Positions 8,772-18,335 are shown, numbered from the stretch's first letter. The stretch is DNA of 64,000 nucleotides from Streptomyces filamentosus (GCF_014654895.1 NZ_BNBE01000001.1:186001-250000), one strand, 5' to 3'. A program made the numbers and translations. The notes: generated by a model from the sequence alone, not told the origin.

Positions 8772-10137
8772 TGACAGGTCGCTCCTCGGGGAGTTCGTAG
8801 CGGCGCGTGCGCTCGCGCAGGGCGAGCGCGGAGACCAGGGTGATGGGGCCGATGCGGCCGATGAACATCAGGACGATGAGGACGAGCTGTCCGCTGCCGG
8901 GCAGGTCGGCGGTGAGGCCGGTGGACAGCCCCACCGTCGCGAAGGCGGAGACCACCTCGAACAGCACCGCTTCGAAGGCCGCCCTGCTCACCGACAGCAG
9001 CGCCAGGGTGGCAGCCATGACCAGGCCGATGCCGAGCAGCGCGACGGTCAGGGCCTGGCGCAGCACGTGCGGGCCGAGGCGGCGGCCGAGGACGGCGGAG
9101 GTCGGCTCGCCGCGGACCTCGGCGAGCATCGCGGCGGCGAGGACGGCGAAGGTGGTGACCTTGATGCCGCCTGCGGTGCCCGCGCTGCCGCCTCCGATGA
9201 GCATGAGCATGCACGTCATCAGCAGGGTCGCGGGCTGCATGGCGCCGATGTCCAGGGAGTTGAACCCGGCGGTGCGGCTCATCGCCGAGTGGAAGAAGCT
9301 GTTGAGGAGCTTGCCCCAGAAGTCCTGGGCACCGAGCGTGGCGGGATTCGTCCACTCCAACAGGCCGGTGAGGAGCGTTCCGGCGGCGAGCAGCGCGACG
9401 GTGGTGATGACGGTGAGCTTGGTGTGCAGGGTCCAGTTCTTCCGGCCGGTCGTACGGGCCCGGTTCCGGTGGCGCAGCATCTCCAGCAGAACCGGGAAGC
9501 CGATGCCGCCGAGGATGACGGCGGCGGCGATGGGCAGCGTGACCCACGCGTCCTGCGCGTAGCGGGTCAGACTGTCGGCGTGGAGGCCGAAGCCGGCGTT
9601 GTTGAAGGCGGACACCGCGTGGAAGAACCCGAGGTAGGCGGAGTCGCCGACGGAGTGCCCGTACCCGAACCGGAACCGCAGTGCCAGGACGGCGCCGACC
9701 GCGAGCTCGACCATCAGCGTCGTGCCGGCGACCCCGAGAAGGACCCGGCGTACGTCTCCGATGCCGAGGCTCTTCGTCTCGGCCTGCGCCGTCAGCTGCA
9801 GCCTCAGACGAAGACGCCCCGAGACCAGCAGGGCCAGCAGTGAGGCCATGGTCATGATCCCGAAGCCGCCGACCTGGATCAGGGCCAGGATCACGCCCTC
9901 ACCGAAACCGCTCCAGTAGGTGCCGGTGTCCACGACGGCCAGGCCGGTGACACAGACGGCCGAGGTCGAGGTGAACAGCGCCGTCAGTACGTCGGTGGCA
10001 CCGCCGTCCTCGGCAGACGCCGGCAGCATCAGCACTCCTGTGCCGATCACGACGGCGGCGGCGAAGGCCAGGACGACGGTCCGAGCGGGGTGGGCGGAGA
10101 AGAACGAGCGGGCCCGTCCGCGACCGGTAGTCACCAC
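8764..10137 (-). CDS. KtrB/TrkH-type potassium transporter pore subunit
   Basis: 457-residue integral membrane protein built of four membrane-pore-membrane repeats. Selectivity-filter loops are visible in order: VCVTGLAV, NNAGFGL, SRTAGFNS and ATVGLST. The GTG at 10137 was chosen because GGGGAGGGG precedes it and the first helix follows directly (HPARTVV...). An ATG at 10194 would add 19 residues but lacks a ribosome binding site. The KtrA subunit overlaps its stop. Together they mediate potassium uptake and osmotic adjustment. Family certain, exact start moderately sure. Confidence 0.92.
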   Translation of the reverse strand: MVTTGRGRARSFFSAHPARTVVLAFAAAVVIGTGVLMLPASAEDGGATDVLTALFTSTSAVCVTGLAVVDTGTYWSGFGEGVILALIQVGGFGIMTMASLLALLVSGRLRLRLQLTAQAETKSLGIGDVRRVLLGVAGTTLMVELAVGAVLALRFRFGYGHSVGDSAYLGFFHAVSAFNNAGFGLHADSLTRYAQDAWVTLPIAAAVILGGIGFPVLLEMLRHRNRARTTGRKNWTLHTKLTVITTVALLAAGTLLTGLLEWTNPATLGAQDFWGKLLNSFFHSAMSRTAGFNSLDIGAMQPATLLMTCMLMLIGGGSAGTAGGIKVTTFAVLAAAMLAEVRGEPTSAVLGRRLGPHVLRQALTVALLGIGLVMAATLALLSVSRAAFEAVLFEVVSAFATVGLSTGLTADLPGSGQLVLIVLMFIGRIGPITLVSALALRERTRRYELPEERPVIG

Positions 10138-10688
10138 GATGGCGGGCCCCTCCCCTGCGGTCCGGTCACGCCCGGGCTGCGGGCGCGCCCCCATGCGTTG
10201 GCGATGTGTCGAGAACGGCCGTAACCCTACCCGCGGCTCCGCGCCGACCCCAGCATCCTCCAACGGCGCGGCCATGCCGTCATCGGTCCACCCGCGATAC
10301 CACTGCCCAGTCCCCTCGCCGGGAGAGCAGGCAACCACAACGTGCACATCGAAATACCGTTGCCCTACGCCGACCAGGCACTACAGGGGCTTTCGTCACG
10401 TTTGGATCGATCTTCCCCACACCTGACCACCACCTCCGCCGCCAGCCTCAGCGCGCGGATGGCCTTCGCGGGAAATCCCTCCCCTCCTCACACGGCCACG
10501 GCACTGAAGGCGCTCTCAGATTGCCGGATCCGGGCAGTCGACGCGGGCGTGTGGCCGTGACACGGTGTGCGCGCAGCAACGCATCGACCTGTGACGGGGG
10601 ATCAGGATGGCATCGGGAGGGGAACCGCACGCTGGGGGTCACGAGGCGCGACGAAGCCGTCCCGAACCGGATCCCAGGCGGTCGTGAC
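10138..10688. other. Intergenic region between divergent membrane genes
   Basis: 550 bases separating ktrB (minus) from a plus-strand membrane protein. Frames here are short and show no family likeness. The segment must hold both divergent promoters. Near 10615-10680 some bases recall pieces of the cyclic-di-AMP riboswitch, but the hallmark core is missing (see rejected items). Confidence 0.4.
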
Positions 10689-11450
10689 GTGACGGGGCCT
10701 CGGCACGGCACGCCGTTCGACTCTCGTCGACGGCACATCCAGAACGTCCTCATCGGCGTTGTCAGCCTCGTCGCCCTCCTGTCCGGCGCCACACTCCTGA
10801 TCGGCGTACTGCCCCGGGCCGCCGCGGACGAGCACGCCTTCCTCTCGGCGTCTCCCTGTCACGACGACTCGATGGACGACTGTCTCCGTACGACGTGGTT
10901 CTCCGTGGACTCCGTCCGCGTCCGGCATGGCAAGTCCTCAGGAGGAGAGGTAGGACTCTCCGGGCCCGAGTCGGGGTCCAGGACGGTGAAGTTCAGCGGA
11001 GTCGACGAGTTCCTGGAGCGAACCCGCCCGGGAGACCGCGTCGAGGGCACCCTGTGGCGAGGCTCGATCGTCCTGCTCTCCGATGCCGAGGGCGGGCGAC
11101 GGACGGACGCCCATCCGGCCGGCAGCTCCCTCTTCGCAGCGGGATTCGGCATCGTGCTCGTCCTGGCCGGCGGGCTCGGCGCCTTCGCTGCATGGTGGTG
11201 GATCCGGCACTCCGACGGCTCACCGGTCCGTCAGCGGCTTGCCCCGGGCATCGCCACCGGATCGGTCGTCGCATGGGGTCTCTACACGTTCGCGCTGACC
11301 GTCGTCCTGTACGAGCGGGACGCGAGTCTCCAGAGGTTCTTCACCCTGTGGGCCCCGGCCGCCGCCATAGGAGTGACCGCCGTACTTTGGCAGCCGCTGC
11401 GGGCCCGTCGTCGCGCCGCTGCCCGCTCGCTGCGGCACCGAAGCGGCTGA
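10689..11450 (+). CDS. Four-helix membrane protein with extracytoplasmic loop
   Basis: About 253 residues from a GTG at 10689. The start is uncertain: the binding site is only a weak AGGCGG, and the frame is open upstream. Hydrophobic segments lie at about 21-41, 158-178, 192-214 and 224-240. Helices 1 and 2 are separated by a roughly 110-residue hydrophilic domain carrying two cysteines (SPCHDDSMDDC), probably outside the cell and disulfide-linked. Family not recognised. A 73-codon membrane protein follows ten bases later, so the two may be co-expressed. Confidence 0.6.
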   Translation: MTGPRHGTPFDSRRRHIQNVLIGVVSLVALLSGATLLIGVLPRAAADEHAFLSASPCHDDSMDDCLRTTWFSVDSVRVRHGKSSGGEVGLSGPESGSRTVKFSGVDEFLERTRPGDRVEGTLWRGSIVLLSDAEGGRRTDAHPAGSSLFAAGFGIVLVLAGGLGAFAAWWWIRHSDGSPVRQRLAPGIATGSVVAWGLYTFALTVVLYERDASLQRFFTLWAPAAAIGVTAVLWQPLRARRRAAARSLRHRSG

Positions 11451-11460
11451 GGGAACGTCG

Positions 11461-11682
11461 ATGCCGCCGCGCAATCCAGGACGGGACTTTGTGACGAGCC
11501 CGACCTGGATGGCCCTGTGCGTCCTCGTGTACGCCTGGACAGCCGCCAGTAGCGGCACACCGGCATGGCTGCGCCTCGTGGCCACAGCGTTCGGCCTCGT
11601 CTGGCTCGCCCTTCTGACACGGACCGTGGCCTACCACCGTCGTGCTCGCCGTTCGCCCGATCGGCGGTCCTCCGGGACCTGA
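11461..11682 (+). CDS. Small two-helix membrane protein
   Basis: 73-residue protein from an ATG at 11461 preceded by GAGGGA. Hydrophobic segments at about 15-31 and 37-54 are followed by an Arg-rich tail. It lies ten bases after the four-helix protein and 65 before the RCK protein, all plus strand. No family recognised. Confidence 0.5.
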   Translation: MPPRNPGRDFVTSPTWMALCVLVYAWTAASSGTPAWLRLVATAFGLVWLALLTRTVAYHRRARRSPDRRSSGT

Positions 11683-11747
11683 TACTTGTTCCGCCCGACG
11701 ATGCCGCTTCTTTCTCGGCCCGTCCGGATCGATGCACTGGGGGAGAG

Positions 11748-13670
11748 ATGACCGTGCTGCCGCACCAGGAAGGTTCGTGGACCGACGGCCACATGGTGGT
11801 CTGCGGTGACGACGGGCTGGCCCGCCGGCTGGCGGCCGAACTGCGGGACATCTACCGGCGGCACGTCGTCCTCGTCGTCCCCGGCGGCCAGACCGGCGCC
11901 CCGGGAGCGGAGCCGGCCGCCGCCCACGACGGTCAGACACCACCGGCCGGGAACGCGACCGCGGCGGTGCCGCCCCTGCGCGAGGTGTCCGCCGCGGCGC
12001 CGACGCGCGAAGCCCTTCGGCGCGCCCGGGTCGAGGGGGCCGCCGCGCTCGCCCTGCTCTACGAGGACGACGAGACGAACCTGCGGGCCGCACTGGCCGC
12101 GCGCCGGCTCAACCCGGGGCTGCGGCTGGTCGTCCGCATGTACAACCGCAGACTTGGCGACCATCTGGAGCAACTCCTCGACCAGGCCGCGCTCGTCACC
12201 GCGTCCGCCAACGACCGAACCGTCCTGGACGCGTCCACGACCGTGCTGTCCGACGCCGACACCGCCACGCCCGCGCTCGTGGCCACCGCCATCGCCGACA
12301 CCCGCAAGATCATCCAGGCCGACGGGCTCCTTCTGCGCGCGGCGGAGCGTCCCGCACCAGGCCGCGGAGAGGTCCCCGATCCCGGCCTGTGCACCCTGGC
12401 CCTGCTGTCCTCCGCCACCACCGACCCGACCGGCGCCGAAGGCTCCGGCACCAGCGGTTCGGACGCCCCCGAGCTCCTGCCTGACGAGCGAGCCGTCCAA
12501 GCCGCCCAGGGCCGGGGCGCCATCGTCCTGGAAGCCGTACGACGAGCGAGTGCCGCTCCGCCGCCGCGGCGGCTGGCGCGACGCGGCGCGCCGTTGGGCG
12601 AGGTGTTCTCCGCCCGGCTGCGGTGGGCGGTCGCCTGCATCGCCGCCGCGGTCCTGGCACTGACCGCCACCACGGCCGTGCTGACCGACGCCGACCCCGT
12701 GCACGCGGCGTACCTGACCCTGCTCGACCTCTTCTCGATCAACGACCCCGCGCTCGACGGCTCGACGACCCGGCAGGTCCTCCAACTGCTGTCCGGTCTG
12801 GTCGGTCTCGCCCTCCTGCCCCTGCTCGTGGCCGGAGGCCTGGAGGCACTGGGCACCTTCCGCACGGCCAATGCGCTGCGCCGCCCTCCGCGCGGCCTGT
12901 CCGAGCACATCGTGCTGCTGGGCCTCGGCAAGATCGGGACCCGGGTCCTCGCCCGGCTGCGGGAGCACGACATCCCGGTCGTCTGCGTCGAACAGGACCC
13001 CGACGCCCGCGGCATCCCGCTCGCCCGCGACCTGGGCGTCCCGGTGATCCTCGGCGACGTCACCGAGGACGGCGTCCTCGACGCCGCCCGCGTCCACCGG
13101 GCCGACGCCCTGCTCGCCCTCACCAGCTCCGACACCACCAACCTCGAAGCCGTCCTCGCCGCCCGCACCCTCAACGGCGGCCTGCGCACGGTCCTGCGGA
13201 TCTACGACGACGACTTCGCCACCGCCGTCTACCGCACCCTGCGCTCCGCCCACCCCGACGCCGTCACCCGCAGCCGCAGCGTCTCCCACCTCGCCGCCCC
13301 CGCCTTCGCCGGCGCCATGATGGGCCGCCAGATCCTCGGCGCGATCCCCGTCGAACGCAAGGTCCTGCTCTTCGCCGCCCTCCTCGTCGCCGGACACCCC
13401 CAGCTCGAAGGCCGCACCGTCGCCGAGTCCTTCCGCCCGAACGCGTGGCGGATCCTCGCCCTCGACACCGCCGACCCCGCCGCCCGCCGCCCCGACCTCG
13501 CCTCCACCCCGCACGACGGCGCCCAGCCCCAGCTCCTGTGGGACCTCCACCCCGGATACGTCCTCCGGCCCGAAGACCGCGTGGTCATCGCCGCCACCCG
13601 AAGCGGCCTCGCCGAACTCCTCGCTCCCGGCCCCGCACCGTACTCAGGTAGCTCGTCGGCCGGCCGCTGA
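11748..13670 (+). CDS. Potassium-channel-related protein with two RCK (TrkA-N) domains
   Basis: 640 residues from an ATG at 11748 with GGGGGAGAG just upstream. The first Rossmann-like unit begins near residue 15 (MVVCGDDGLA, a degenerate glycine motif). Two membrane segments lie at about 294-312 and 350-370, and a second, canonical RCK unit begins near 388 (VLLGLGKIG) followed by a C-terminal domain. The order RCK-TM-TM-RCK resembles CASTOR/POLLUX-like ion channels. However, the segment between the helices (LTLLDLFSINDPALDG) has no TVGYGD-type selectivity filter. It may be a channel-like sensor or a non-selective pore. It lies close to the Ktr system but on the other strand. Confidence 0.75.
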   Translation: MTVLPHQEGSWTDGHMVVCGDDGLARRLAAELRDIYRRHVVLVVPGGQTGAPGAEPAAAHDGQTPPAGNATAAVPPLREVSAAAPTREALRRARVEGAAALALLYEDDETNLRAALAARRLNPGLRLVVRMYNRRLGDHLEQLLDQAALVTASANDRTVLDASTTVLSDADTATPALVATAIADTRKIIQADGLLLRAAERPAPGRGEVPDPGLCTLALLSSATTDPTGAEGSGTSGSDAPELLPDERAVQAAQGRGAIVLEAVRRASAAPPPRRLARRGAPLGEVFSARLRWAVACIAAAVLALTATTAVLTDADPVHAAYLTLLDLFSINDPALDGSTTRQVLQLLSGLVGLALLPLLVAGGLEALGTFRTANALRRPPRGLSEHIVLLGLGKIGTRVLARLREHDIPVVCVEQDPDARGIPLARDLGVPVILGDVTEDGVLDAARVHRADALLALTSSDTTNLEAVLAARTLNGGLRTVLRIYDDDFATAVYRTLRSAHPDAVTRSRSVSHLAAPAFAGAMMGRQILGAIPVERKVLLFAALLVAGHPQLEGRTVAESFRPNAWRILALDTADPAARRPDLASTPHDGAQPQLLWDLHPGYVLRPEDRVVIAATRSGLAELLAPGPAPYSGSSSAGR

Positions 13671-13779
13671 CGTCGCGGTTGCTGAAGCGCGACATGCCGG
13701 CGACTGCGAAGACCGCGGAGACGATGACCAGGGCCGCCTGCGCCCAGACGACGCCAAGGCCTGCTCGCGCCGGCCGCAC
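13585..13779 (-). CDS. Possible small membrane-anchored protein or gene remnant
   Basis: A 64-codon frame from a GTG at 13779 with one clear hydrophobic helix (about 10-28) and a G/C-biased third position over its first 45 codons, then an Arg-rich end overlapping the last 86 bases of the RCK protein on the other strand. It could be a small membrane protein or the front of a gene whose 3' part was lost. No ribosome binding site or family supports it strongly. Confidence 0.25.
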   Translation of the reverse strand: MRPARAGLGVVWAQAALVIVSAVFAVAGMSRFSNRDVSGRPTSYLSTVRGRERGVRRGRFGWRR

Positions 13780-13818
13780 GCATGGGTTCGCGTGATCGGT
13801 GGGAGGGCTGTCCCGGGT

Positions 13819-16053
13819 TCAGAAGAGGTGGCGGGCCCATGCGAGCTGTTCGACCGTGTCGGTCTGGGCAGGCGCGAAGGGCGTCTTCCACTGGCCGGTG
13901 CCTCGGTAGAGGTGCAGGACAGTGTCGTCCGTTGCGTCACGGCTGGCCGCGAGGAGGTCGTTGCGGCCGTCACCGTTGACGTCGCCGATACCTATGAGGT
14001 GAGGGAAGAGGCTCCAGCCACCGCCGATGCGGGTCCGAGGGGCGAAGGTGCCGTCGCCCTTGCCGAGGTAGAGCCAGAGGACGCCGTCCTTGTCGCGGGC
14101 GACCAGGTCGCCGGCCGTGGCCCCGGCAAGGTTGCCGGTGGCGGTGAGCTGGTTGTAGACGCCCCAACCGCCGCCGATCTTCTTGCGGGTCGCGAAGGGG
14201 GACTTGGCGTTGCCGGTGCCTCGGTAGAGCCACAGCACCCCGGCCCTGTCGGAGGCCAGGAGATCGGGGCGGCCGTCGCCGGTCACATCGGAGCCGGTCG
14301 CAAGCTGGTCGTAGATCCCCCAACCGCCGCCGATCCGGGCGCGCGGGGCGAAAGGCGCCTTGTGGCCGCTCTTGCCTTCGTAGAACCACAGGACGCCGCT
14401 CTTGTCTCGTGCGACGGTGTCGCCGGTGCGGGTGCCGCCAAGGTTGCCGGCGGCGAGGATCCGGTCGTACCCGTTCCAGCCGCCGCCGATCGGTAGTTCG
14501 TACGGCCTCTCGTAGGCATCGAGCCCCCACACCTGTCGGATGTCGTACGAAAAGAGGTTGCCGTCGGAGTGTCGGGCGAGGACGTCGGGGGAGCCGTTGT
14601 CGTCGAAGTCGTGCGGACGCGGGGCTCGGGTGAGAGTGAAGGTCCCCTTGCGCTCGACGGCCGGGCCGACACCATTGGCGGGTACGGCCGTCACCGTCCA
14701 GGTGTAAGCGCCGTTGAACGCCGGAAGGCCGTCCTTGTACAGCCCGTCCCATGTGAGGGACTGTGCGGTCACGCCCTCACGGGGCTCCTGGACGACCTTC
14801 GCGGACCGGCCGGACGCCGTGTGGGTCAGCGTCAGTGTCGTCCTGGCGTTGAAGCGGCTGAGCGTCCAGCCGACGGTCAGCTTGCCACCCGCGCGGTCGA
14901 AGTCGAACGTGCCGGTCGTCGGCAGGTTCTCCCTCAGCACCATCAGGGCGGACGGTTGGTTGAAGGTGCGCAGCAGGGTGGCGATGGGTTTGCCGGTGAC
15001 CGGGTCGGGGGCGATCCGGTACAGCCCCTCTCCGTGGGCGAGCGTGCCCCCGAGGGCGAGCAGGCTTCCGTCGGGGCTGGACGCGACGGATCCCGCGTGG
15101 GCCAGGAGCGGTACGTCCGCCCCGCCATCGAGCGACCGCGCGACGAGCGGGGTGTACGGGTGGGGGGACGTGGCTGTCCCGCCACCCGGCTTGACCAGTG
15201 CCACCCAGTCGCCCACGTGGTGCACCGTCAGGCCGATCGTCTCCCGGCGGACCAGCGGGGTGGTGGCCAGCGGCGAGCCCGTGGCGCGGGACAGCACCTG
15301 AAGCTGGGGGTTGCTCCCGTACGGGCCGAGTACCCAGGTCAGGTGGGTCGGCGTCACGGCGATCGCCGTGTAGTTCGCCTCCGGGAGGAAGTAGTGGGAC
15401 GCGGTGATCGCGCCGGTGGCCACGTCCACCGTGCTGAGCCGACCCCTGTAGTAGCCGTTCGGTATCGGCTCCGCGTAGGAGACGGCGAGGCTGTCCGGAC
15501 CGGAGGCGTAACTGAACCTCGCCCTCGACCCCTCGGCCAGGTCGAGCTTGCGGTCCCTGACCTGACCGTTCTCGCCCAGGGAGACGAGATGGAACTCCTC
15601 CGCTCCGTTCACAGTGGCAGTCATCAGCAGCGACTCTCCCACCACACGGTCCACCGTGTACCGGGTGACGGCCGTGTTGAACGCCGACGTGTCGATCACC
15701 ACCGGCTCCGTGGCACCGCTCATGTCGGTGAGCGTGAACACAGCCCCTCTCTGGGACACGATCAGGTCGGTGCCGGCGCTGCCCCAGTAGGACCCGGCCG
15801 GCAGGGTGGTGGTGGCGCCGTCCACCAAACGCGTCCAGCGGTGAACAGCTGCCGCATCGGTACCGGTGCGGCTGAGCATGCCGGTCTTCCCAGCGCTGAG
15901 CAGCACGGAATCGGCGGGTATGGACAGAGGCGCGACCGCTTCCGCTGTCGCCCCTGGTCCTGCCTCGGCCGTCGGAGCCGCGGACGCCGGTGCGCTCAAG
16001 GCCCCTGCGCTCATGGCGAGAACAAGGGCGAGGGCCGGGCTGAGGCGTTTCAA
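13819..16053 (-). CDS. Secreted FG-GAP/VCBS-repeat protein
   Basis: 744-residue exported protein. The TTG at 16053 was chosen because GGGAGG lies eight bases upstream and a signal peptide follows at once (basic start, hydrophobic core, ASA cleavage region near residue 25). Residues about 40-370 look like a beta-propeller-type region, followed near 400-480 by an Ig-like segment. The last 260 residues contain about five FG-GAP-like repeats with calcium-loop sequences (DFDDNGSPD, DVTGDGRPD, DVNGDGRND) alternating with RIGGGW motifs. Such proteins bind ligands or polysaccharide outside the cell. No enzymatic motif seen. Stands alone on this strand. Confidence 0.8.
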   Translation of the reverse strand: MKRLSPALALVLAMSAGALSAPASAAPTAEAGPGATAEAVAPLSIPADSVLLSAGKTGMLSRTGTDAAAVHRWTRLVDGATTTLPAGSYWGSAGTDLIVSQRGAVFTLTDMSGATEPVVIDTSAFNTAVTRYTVDRVVGESLLMTATVNGAEEFHLVSLGENGQVRDRKLDLAEGSRARFSYASGPDSLAVSYAEPIPNGYYRGRLSTVDVATGAITASHYFLPEANYTAIAVTPTHLTWVLGPYGSNPQLQVLSRATGSPLATTPLVRRETIGLTVHHVGDWVALVKPGGGTATSPHPYTPLVARSLDGGADVPLLAHAGSVASSPDGSLLALGGTLAHGEGLYRIAPDPVTGKPIATLLRTFNQPSALMVLRENLPTTGTFDFDRAGGKLTVGWTLSRFNARTTLTLTHTASGRSAKVVQEPREGVTAQSLTWDGLYKDGLPAFNGAYTWTVTAVPANGVGPAVERKGTFTLTRAPRPHDFDDNGSPDVLARHSDGNLFSYDIRQVWGLDAYERPYELPIGGGWNGYDRILAAGNLGGTRTGDTVARDKSGVLWFYEGKSGHKAPFAPRARIGGGWGIYDQLATGSDVTGDGRPDLLASDRAGVLWLYRGTGNAKSPFATRKKIGGGWGVYNQLTATGNLAGATAGDLVARDKDGVLWLYLGKGDGTFAPRTRIGGGWSLFPHLIGIGDVNGDGRNDLLAASRDATDDTVLHLYRGTGQWKTPFAPAQTDTVEQLAWARHLF

Positions 16054-16535
16054 AGAAGGGACCTCCCGTGCTGCGGTGTGGGAACGTCCACGTCACCCAC
16101 ATCAGACTCTCGTGGCGGCGGTACAAGGTCGCGCGGCACCGTGATCAGGATTCCGCTGCCCGCTCGATCCGGGCTTCCGCTTCGTGGGGCATGGAACCTC
16201 TGAGCGCTGTCAGCAGTCCGGCCCCGCCGGCGCCCGGTACCAGGCCGCCCGCAGCATGGCACACCTCCACCTCCGCGTCGCTTCCGTACTTCGGCAGCCT
16301 CAGGCGGGTCGACGATGCCGACCCCGCACGCATCAACGTCACGCTCGATCCCACGCCGGCCGGTCGCTGCAGCAACCGGCCGTGCCGCTTCATCCACGGC
16401 TACGCCATGGGTGGCCTCTCCCCCACTTCGACATGAGGGCGTGACTTAAAGTGCGATGCGAAGTATGGACAGATCTGTCCGAGTGCTGGGTTTCGAGAGT
16501 CCCAGGATCCCCCCATGCCGGAAGGAAACGAAACG
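16054..16535. other. Intergenic region, no assured gene
   Basis: About 480 bases between the FG-GAP gene (minus) and the lipoate ligase (plus). A minus-strand frame of 82 codons at 16145-16393 shows fairly good third-position bias and an acidic C-terminus but has no clear binding site or family, so I do not call it. The stretch before 16536 presumably contains the ligase promoter. Confidence 0.35.
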
Positions 16536-17600
16536 GTGCACGGTGAGTACAAGGCGCCCGGCGGCAAGCTCGTCGTCGTCGATCTGGACGTCGAGGAAGG
16601 GGGGCTCCGCAACGTGCGGGTGGCAGGGGACTTCTTCCTGGAGCCCGACGAGGCGATCCTCGCGATCAACAGTGCCCTGGAGGGGGCTCCGTCCTCGACG
16701 GACGCCACGGGTCTGGCAGCCCGGATCACCGCGGCACTGCCTGAGTCGACCGTGATGTTCGGGCTGACCGCGGAAGGGATCGGCATCGCCGTACGGCGGG
16801 CCCTGGCCCACGCCACCGAGTGGAGCGACTACGACTGGCAGCTGGTGCACGCGGGACCTCAGGCCCCTGCCCTGCACATGGCGCTGGACGAGGTGCTCAC
16901 CGCCGAAGTCGCCGCCGGACGGCGCGCTCCCACCCTGCGGGTCTGGGAGTGGGCCTCGCCCGCCGTGGTCATCGGCAGTTTCCAGTCACTGCGCAACGAG
17001 GTGGACCCCGAAGGGGCGGCGAAGCACGGGATGACCGTGGTGCGCCGCATTTCCGGAGGCGGGGCCATGTTCGTGGAACCGATGAGCACCATCACCTACT
17101 CCTTGTCCGTGCCGGAGTCCCTGGTGTCGGGTCTCTCCTTCGCCGACAGCTACGCCTACCTCGACGACTGGGTCCTGGGTGCGCTCGGCGACATGGGGAT
17201 CAAGGCGTGGTACCAGCCGCTCAACGACATCGCCACCGAGGCCGGGAAGATCGCGGGCGCCGCCCAGAAGCGCGTGGTCGGCCCGGACGGCGGGCCCGGG
17301 GCGGTCCTGCACCACGTGACCATGTCGTACGACATCGACGCCGACAAGATGCTGGAGGTCCTGCGCATCGGCCGGGAGAAGATGTCCGACAAGGGCACCA
17401 AGAGCGCCAAGAAGCGCGTCGACCCGCTCCGCCGACAGACCGGCCTCGCCCGGGAGCAGGTGATCGAGAACATGATCGCCTCCTTCCGCGACCGCCACGG
17501 GCTGACCACCGGAGAGGTCACCGCGGAGGAGCTGCTCCGGGCGGAGGAGCTGGTGCGGACGAAGTTCGCCACCGAGGAGTGGACCGCGCGGGTGCCGTAG
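16536..17600 (+). CDS. Lipoate-protein ligase A family protein
   Basis: 354-residue member of the lipoate/biotin A/B protein ligase family, which attaches lipoate to the E2 and H proteins of 2-oxoacid dehydrogenases and glycine cleavage. An accessory domain at residues about 1-95 precedes the catalytic fold, with RRISGGGAMFVEP (the RR-x-GGG lipoate-binding loop) and a KIAGAAQKR lysine motif. The GTG at 16536 has GGAAGGAAA in front; an ATG seven codons upstream has none. A truncated homologue follows directly downstream. Length and motifs appear intact. Confidence 0.88.
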   Translation: MHGEYKAPGGKLVVVDLDVEEGGLRNVRVAGDFFLEPDEAILAINSALEGAPSSTDATGLAARITAALPESTVMFGLTAEGIGIAVRRALAHATEWSDYDWQLVHAGPQAPALHMALDEVLTAEVAAGRRAPTLRVWEWASPAVVIGSFQSLRNEVDPEGAAKHGMTVVRRISGGGAMFVEPMSTITYSLSVPESLVSGLSFADSYAYLDDWVLGALGDMGIKAWYQPLNDIATEAGKIAGAAQKRVVGPDGGPGAVLHHVTMSYDIDADKMLEVLRIGREKMSDKGTKSAKKRVDPLRRQTGLAREQVIENMIASFRDRHGLTTGEVTAEELLRAEELVRTKFATEEWTARVP

Positions 17601-17618
17601 GCGGCCTGGCAGGCCGCC
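17600..17618 (+). terminator. Short hairpin overlapping the ligase stop codon
   Basis: Perfect 8-bp stem (GGCGGCCT/AGGCCGCC) with a 3-base loop, beginning at the last base of the ligase stop codon. Probable terminator or transcript-end stabiliser. Confidence 0.45.
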
Positions 17619-17672
17619 CAGCGGGGGATGGCCGACCGGAGACGCGGCTTGTAGTGTCTTCGGCGTCCGACC

Positions 17673-18194
17673 TTCATCGAGCCGGGCAACACCATCACGT
17701 ACTCCCTGTCGGTCCCCGACGCGCTCGTGCAGGGCCTGTCCTTCGCCGACAGCTACGCCTACCTGGACGACTGGGTGCTGGGCGCGCTCGGCGACATGGG
17801 CGTGAAGGCGTGGTACCAGCCGCTCAACGACATCGCCACCGAGGCCGGGAAGATCGCGGGCGCGGCGCAGAAGCGGATGGTGGCCGGCGGCGGCGCGGTC
17901 CTGCACCACGTGACGATGGCGTACGACATCGACGCCGACAAGATGACCGAGGTGCTGCGGATCGGCCGCGAGAAGCTGTCCGACAAGGGCACGAGGAGCG
18001 CGAAGAAGCGCGTCGACCCGCTGCGCCGCCAGACCGGCCTGCCGCGCGAGGCGGTCATCGAGCGGATGATCGCCTCCTTCCGGCAGCGGTACGGCCTGAC
18101 GGAGGGCGGCGTCACGGAGGAGGAGGCGGCCCTCGCCGAGGAGCTGGCGGAGTCCAAGTTCTCGTCCCCGGAGTGGACCGCGCGGGTCCCCTAG
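17673..18194 (+). pseudogene. 5'-truncated second lipoate-protein ligase copy
   Basis: The frame matches the C-terminal half of the upstream ligase from FIEPGNTITYSLSVP to the shared ending EWTARVP, with the same SFADSYAYLDDWVLGALGDMG block and the KIAGAAQKR motif. Everything before that point, including the RR-x-GGG lipoate loop, is gone, and an in-frame TAG lies at 17652-17654. A late GTG at 17727 could give a 155-residue fragment, which could not be catalytic alone. The copies differ at scattered positions (for example RVVGPDGGPG versus RMVAGGG), so this is a diverged second copy, not a fresh duplication. Confidence 0.8.
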
Positions 18195-18249
18195 GGTCCG
18201 TGCCCTCCGGGACGGGCCCGGCCCCGTCCGGAAGGCGCTCTGGGCCGTG

Positions 18250-18335
18250 CCTTCCCGTGCGGGATCCGGAAGGCGCGGCCCGGGGTCCTTCCCGTGCGGG
18301 ATCCGGAAGGCACGGCCCGGGGTCCTTCCCGTGCG
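18250..18335. repeat. 37-bp direct repeats with internal dyad
   Basis: Two 37-base units (18250-18286 and 18287-18323) differ at one position, followed by a 12-base start of a third. Each carries CCTTCC...GGAAGG, able to form a stem. A related GC hairpin (GGACGGG/CCCGTCC) lies just upstream near 18210-18230. They follow the ligase remnant and may act together as a terminator region. Confidence 0.7.

Noticed and set aside
10605..10690. Fragments resembling the cyclic-di-AMP (ydaO) riboswitch near a potassium-related gene
   Set aside because: GGGGAACC and CCCGAACC-like pieces occur, but the GUCAGCUAAC core and the pairing elements are missing, and GC-rich DNA gives such words by chance.
16145..16393. 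82-codon minus-strand frame
   Set aside because: Fair codon bias but no ribosome binding site, no family, and other frames are also open.
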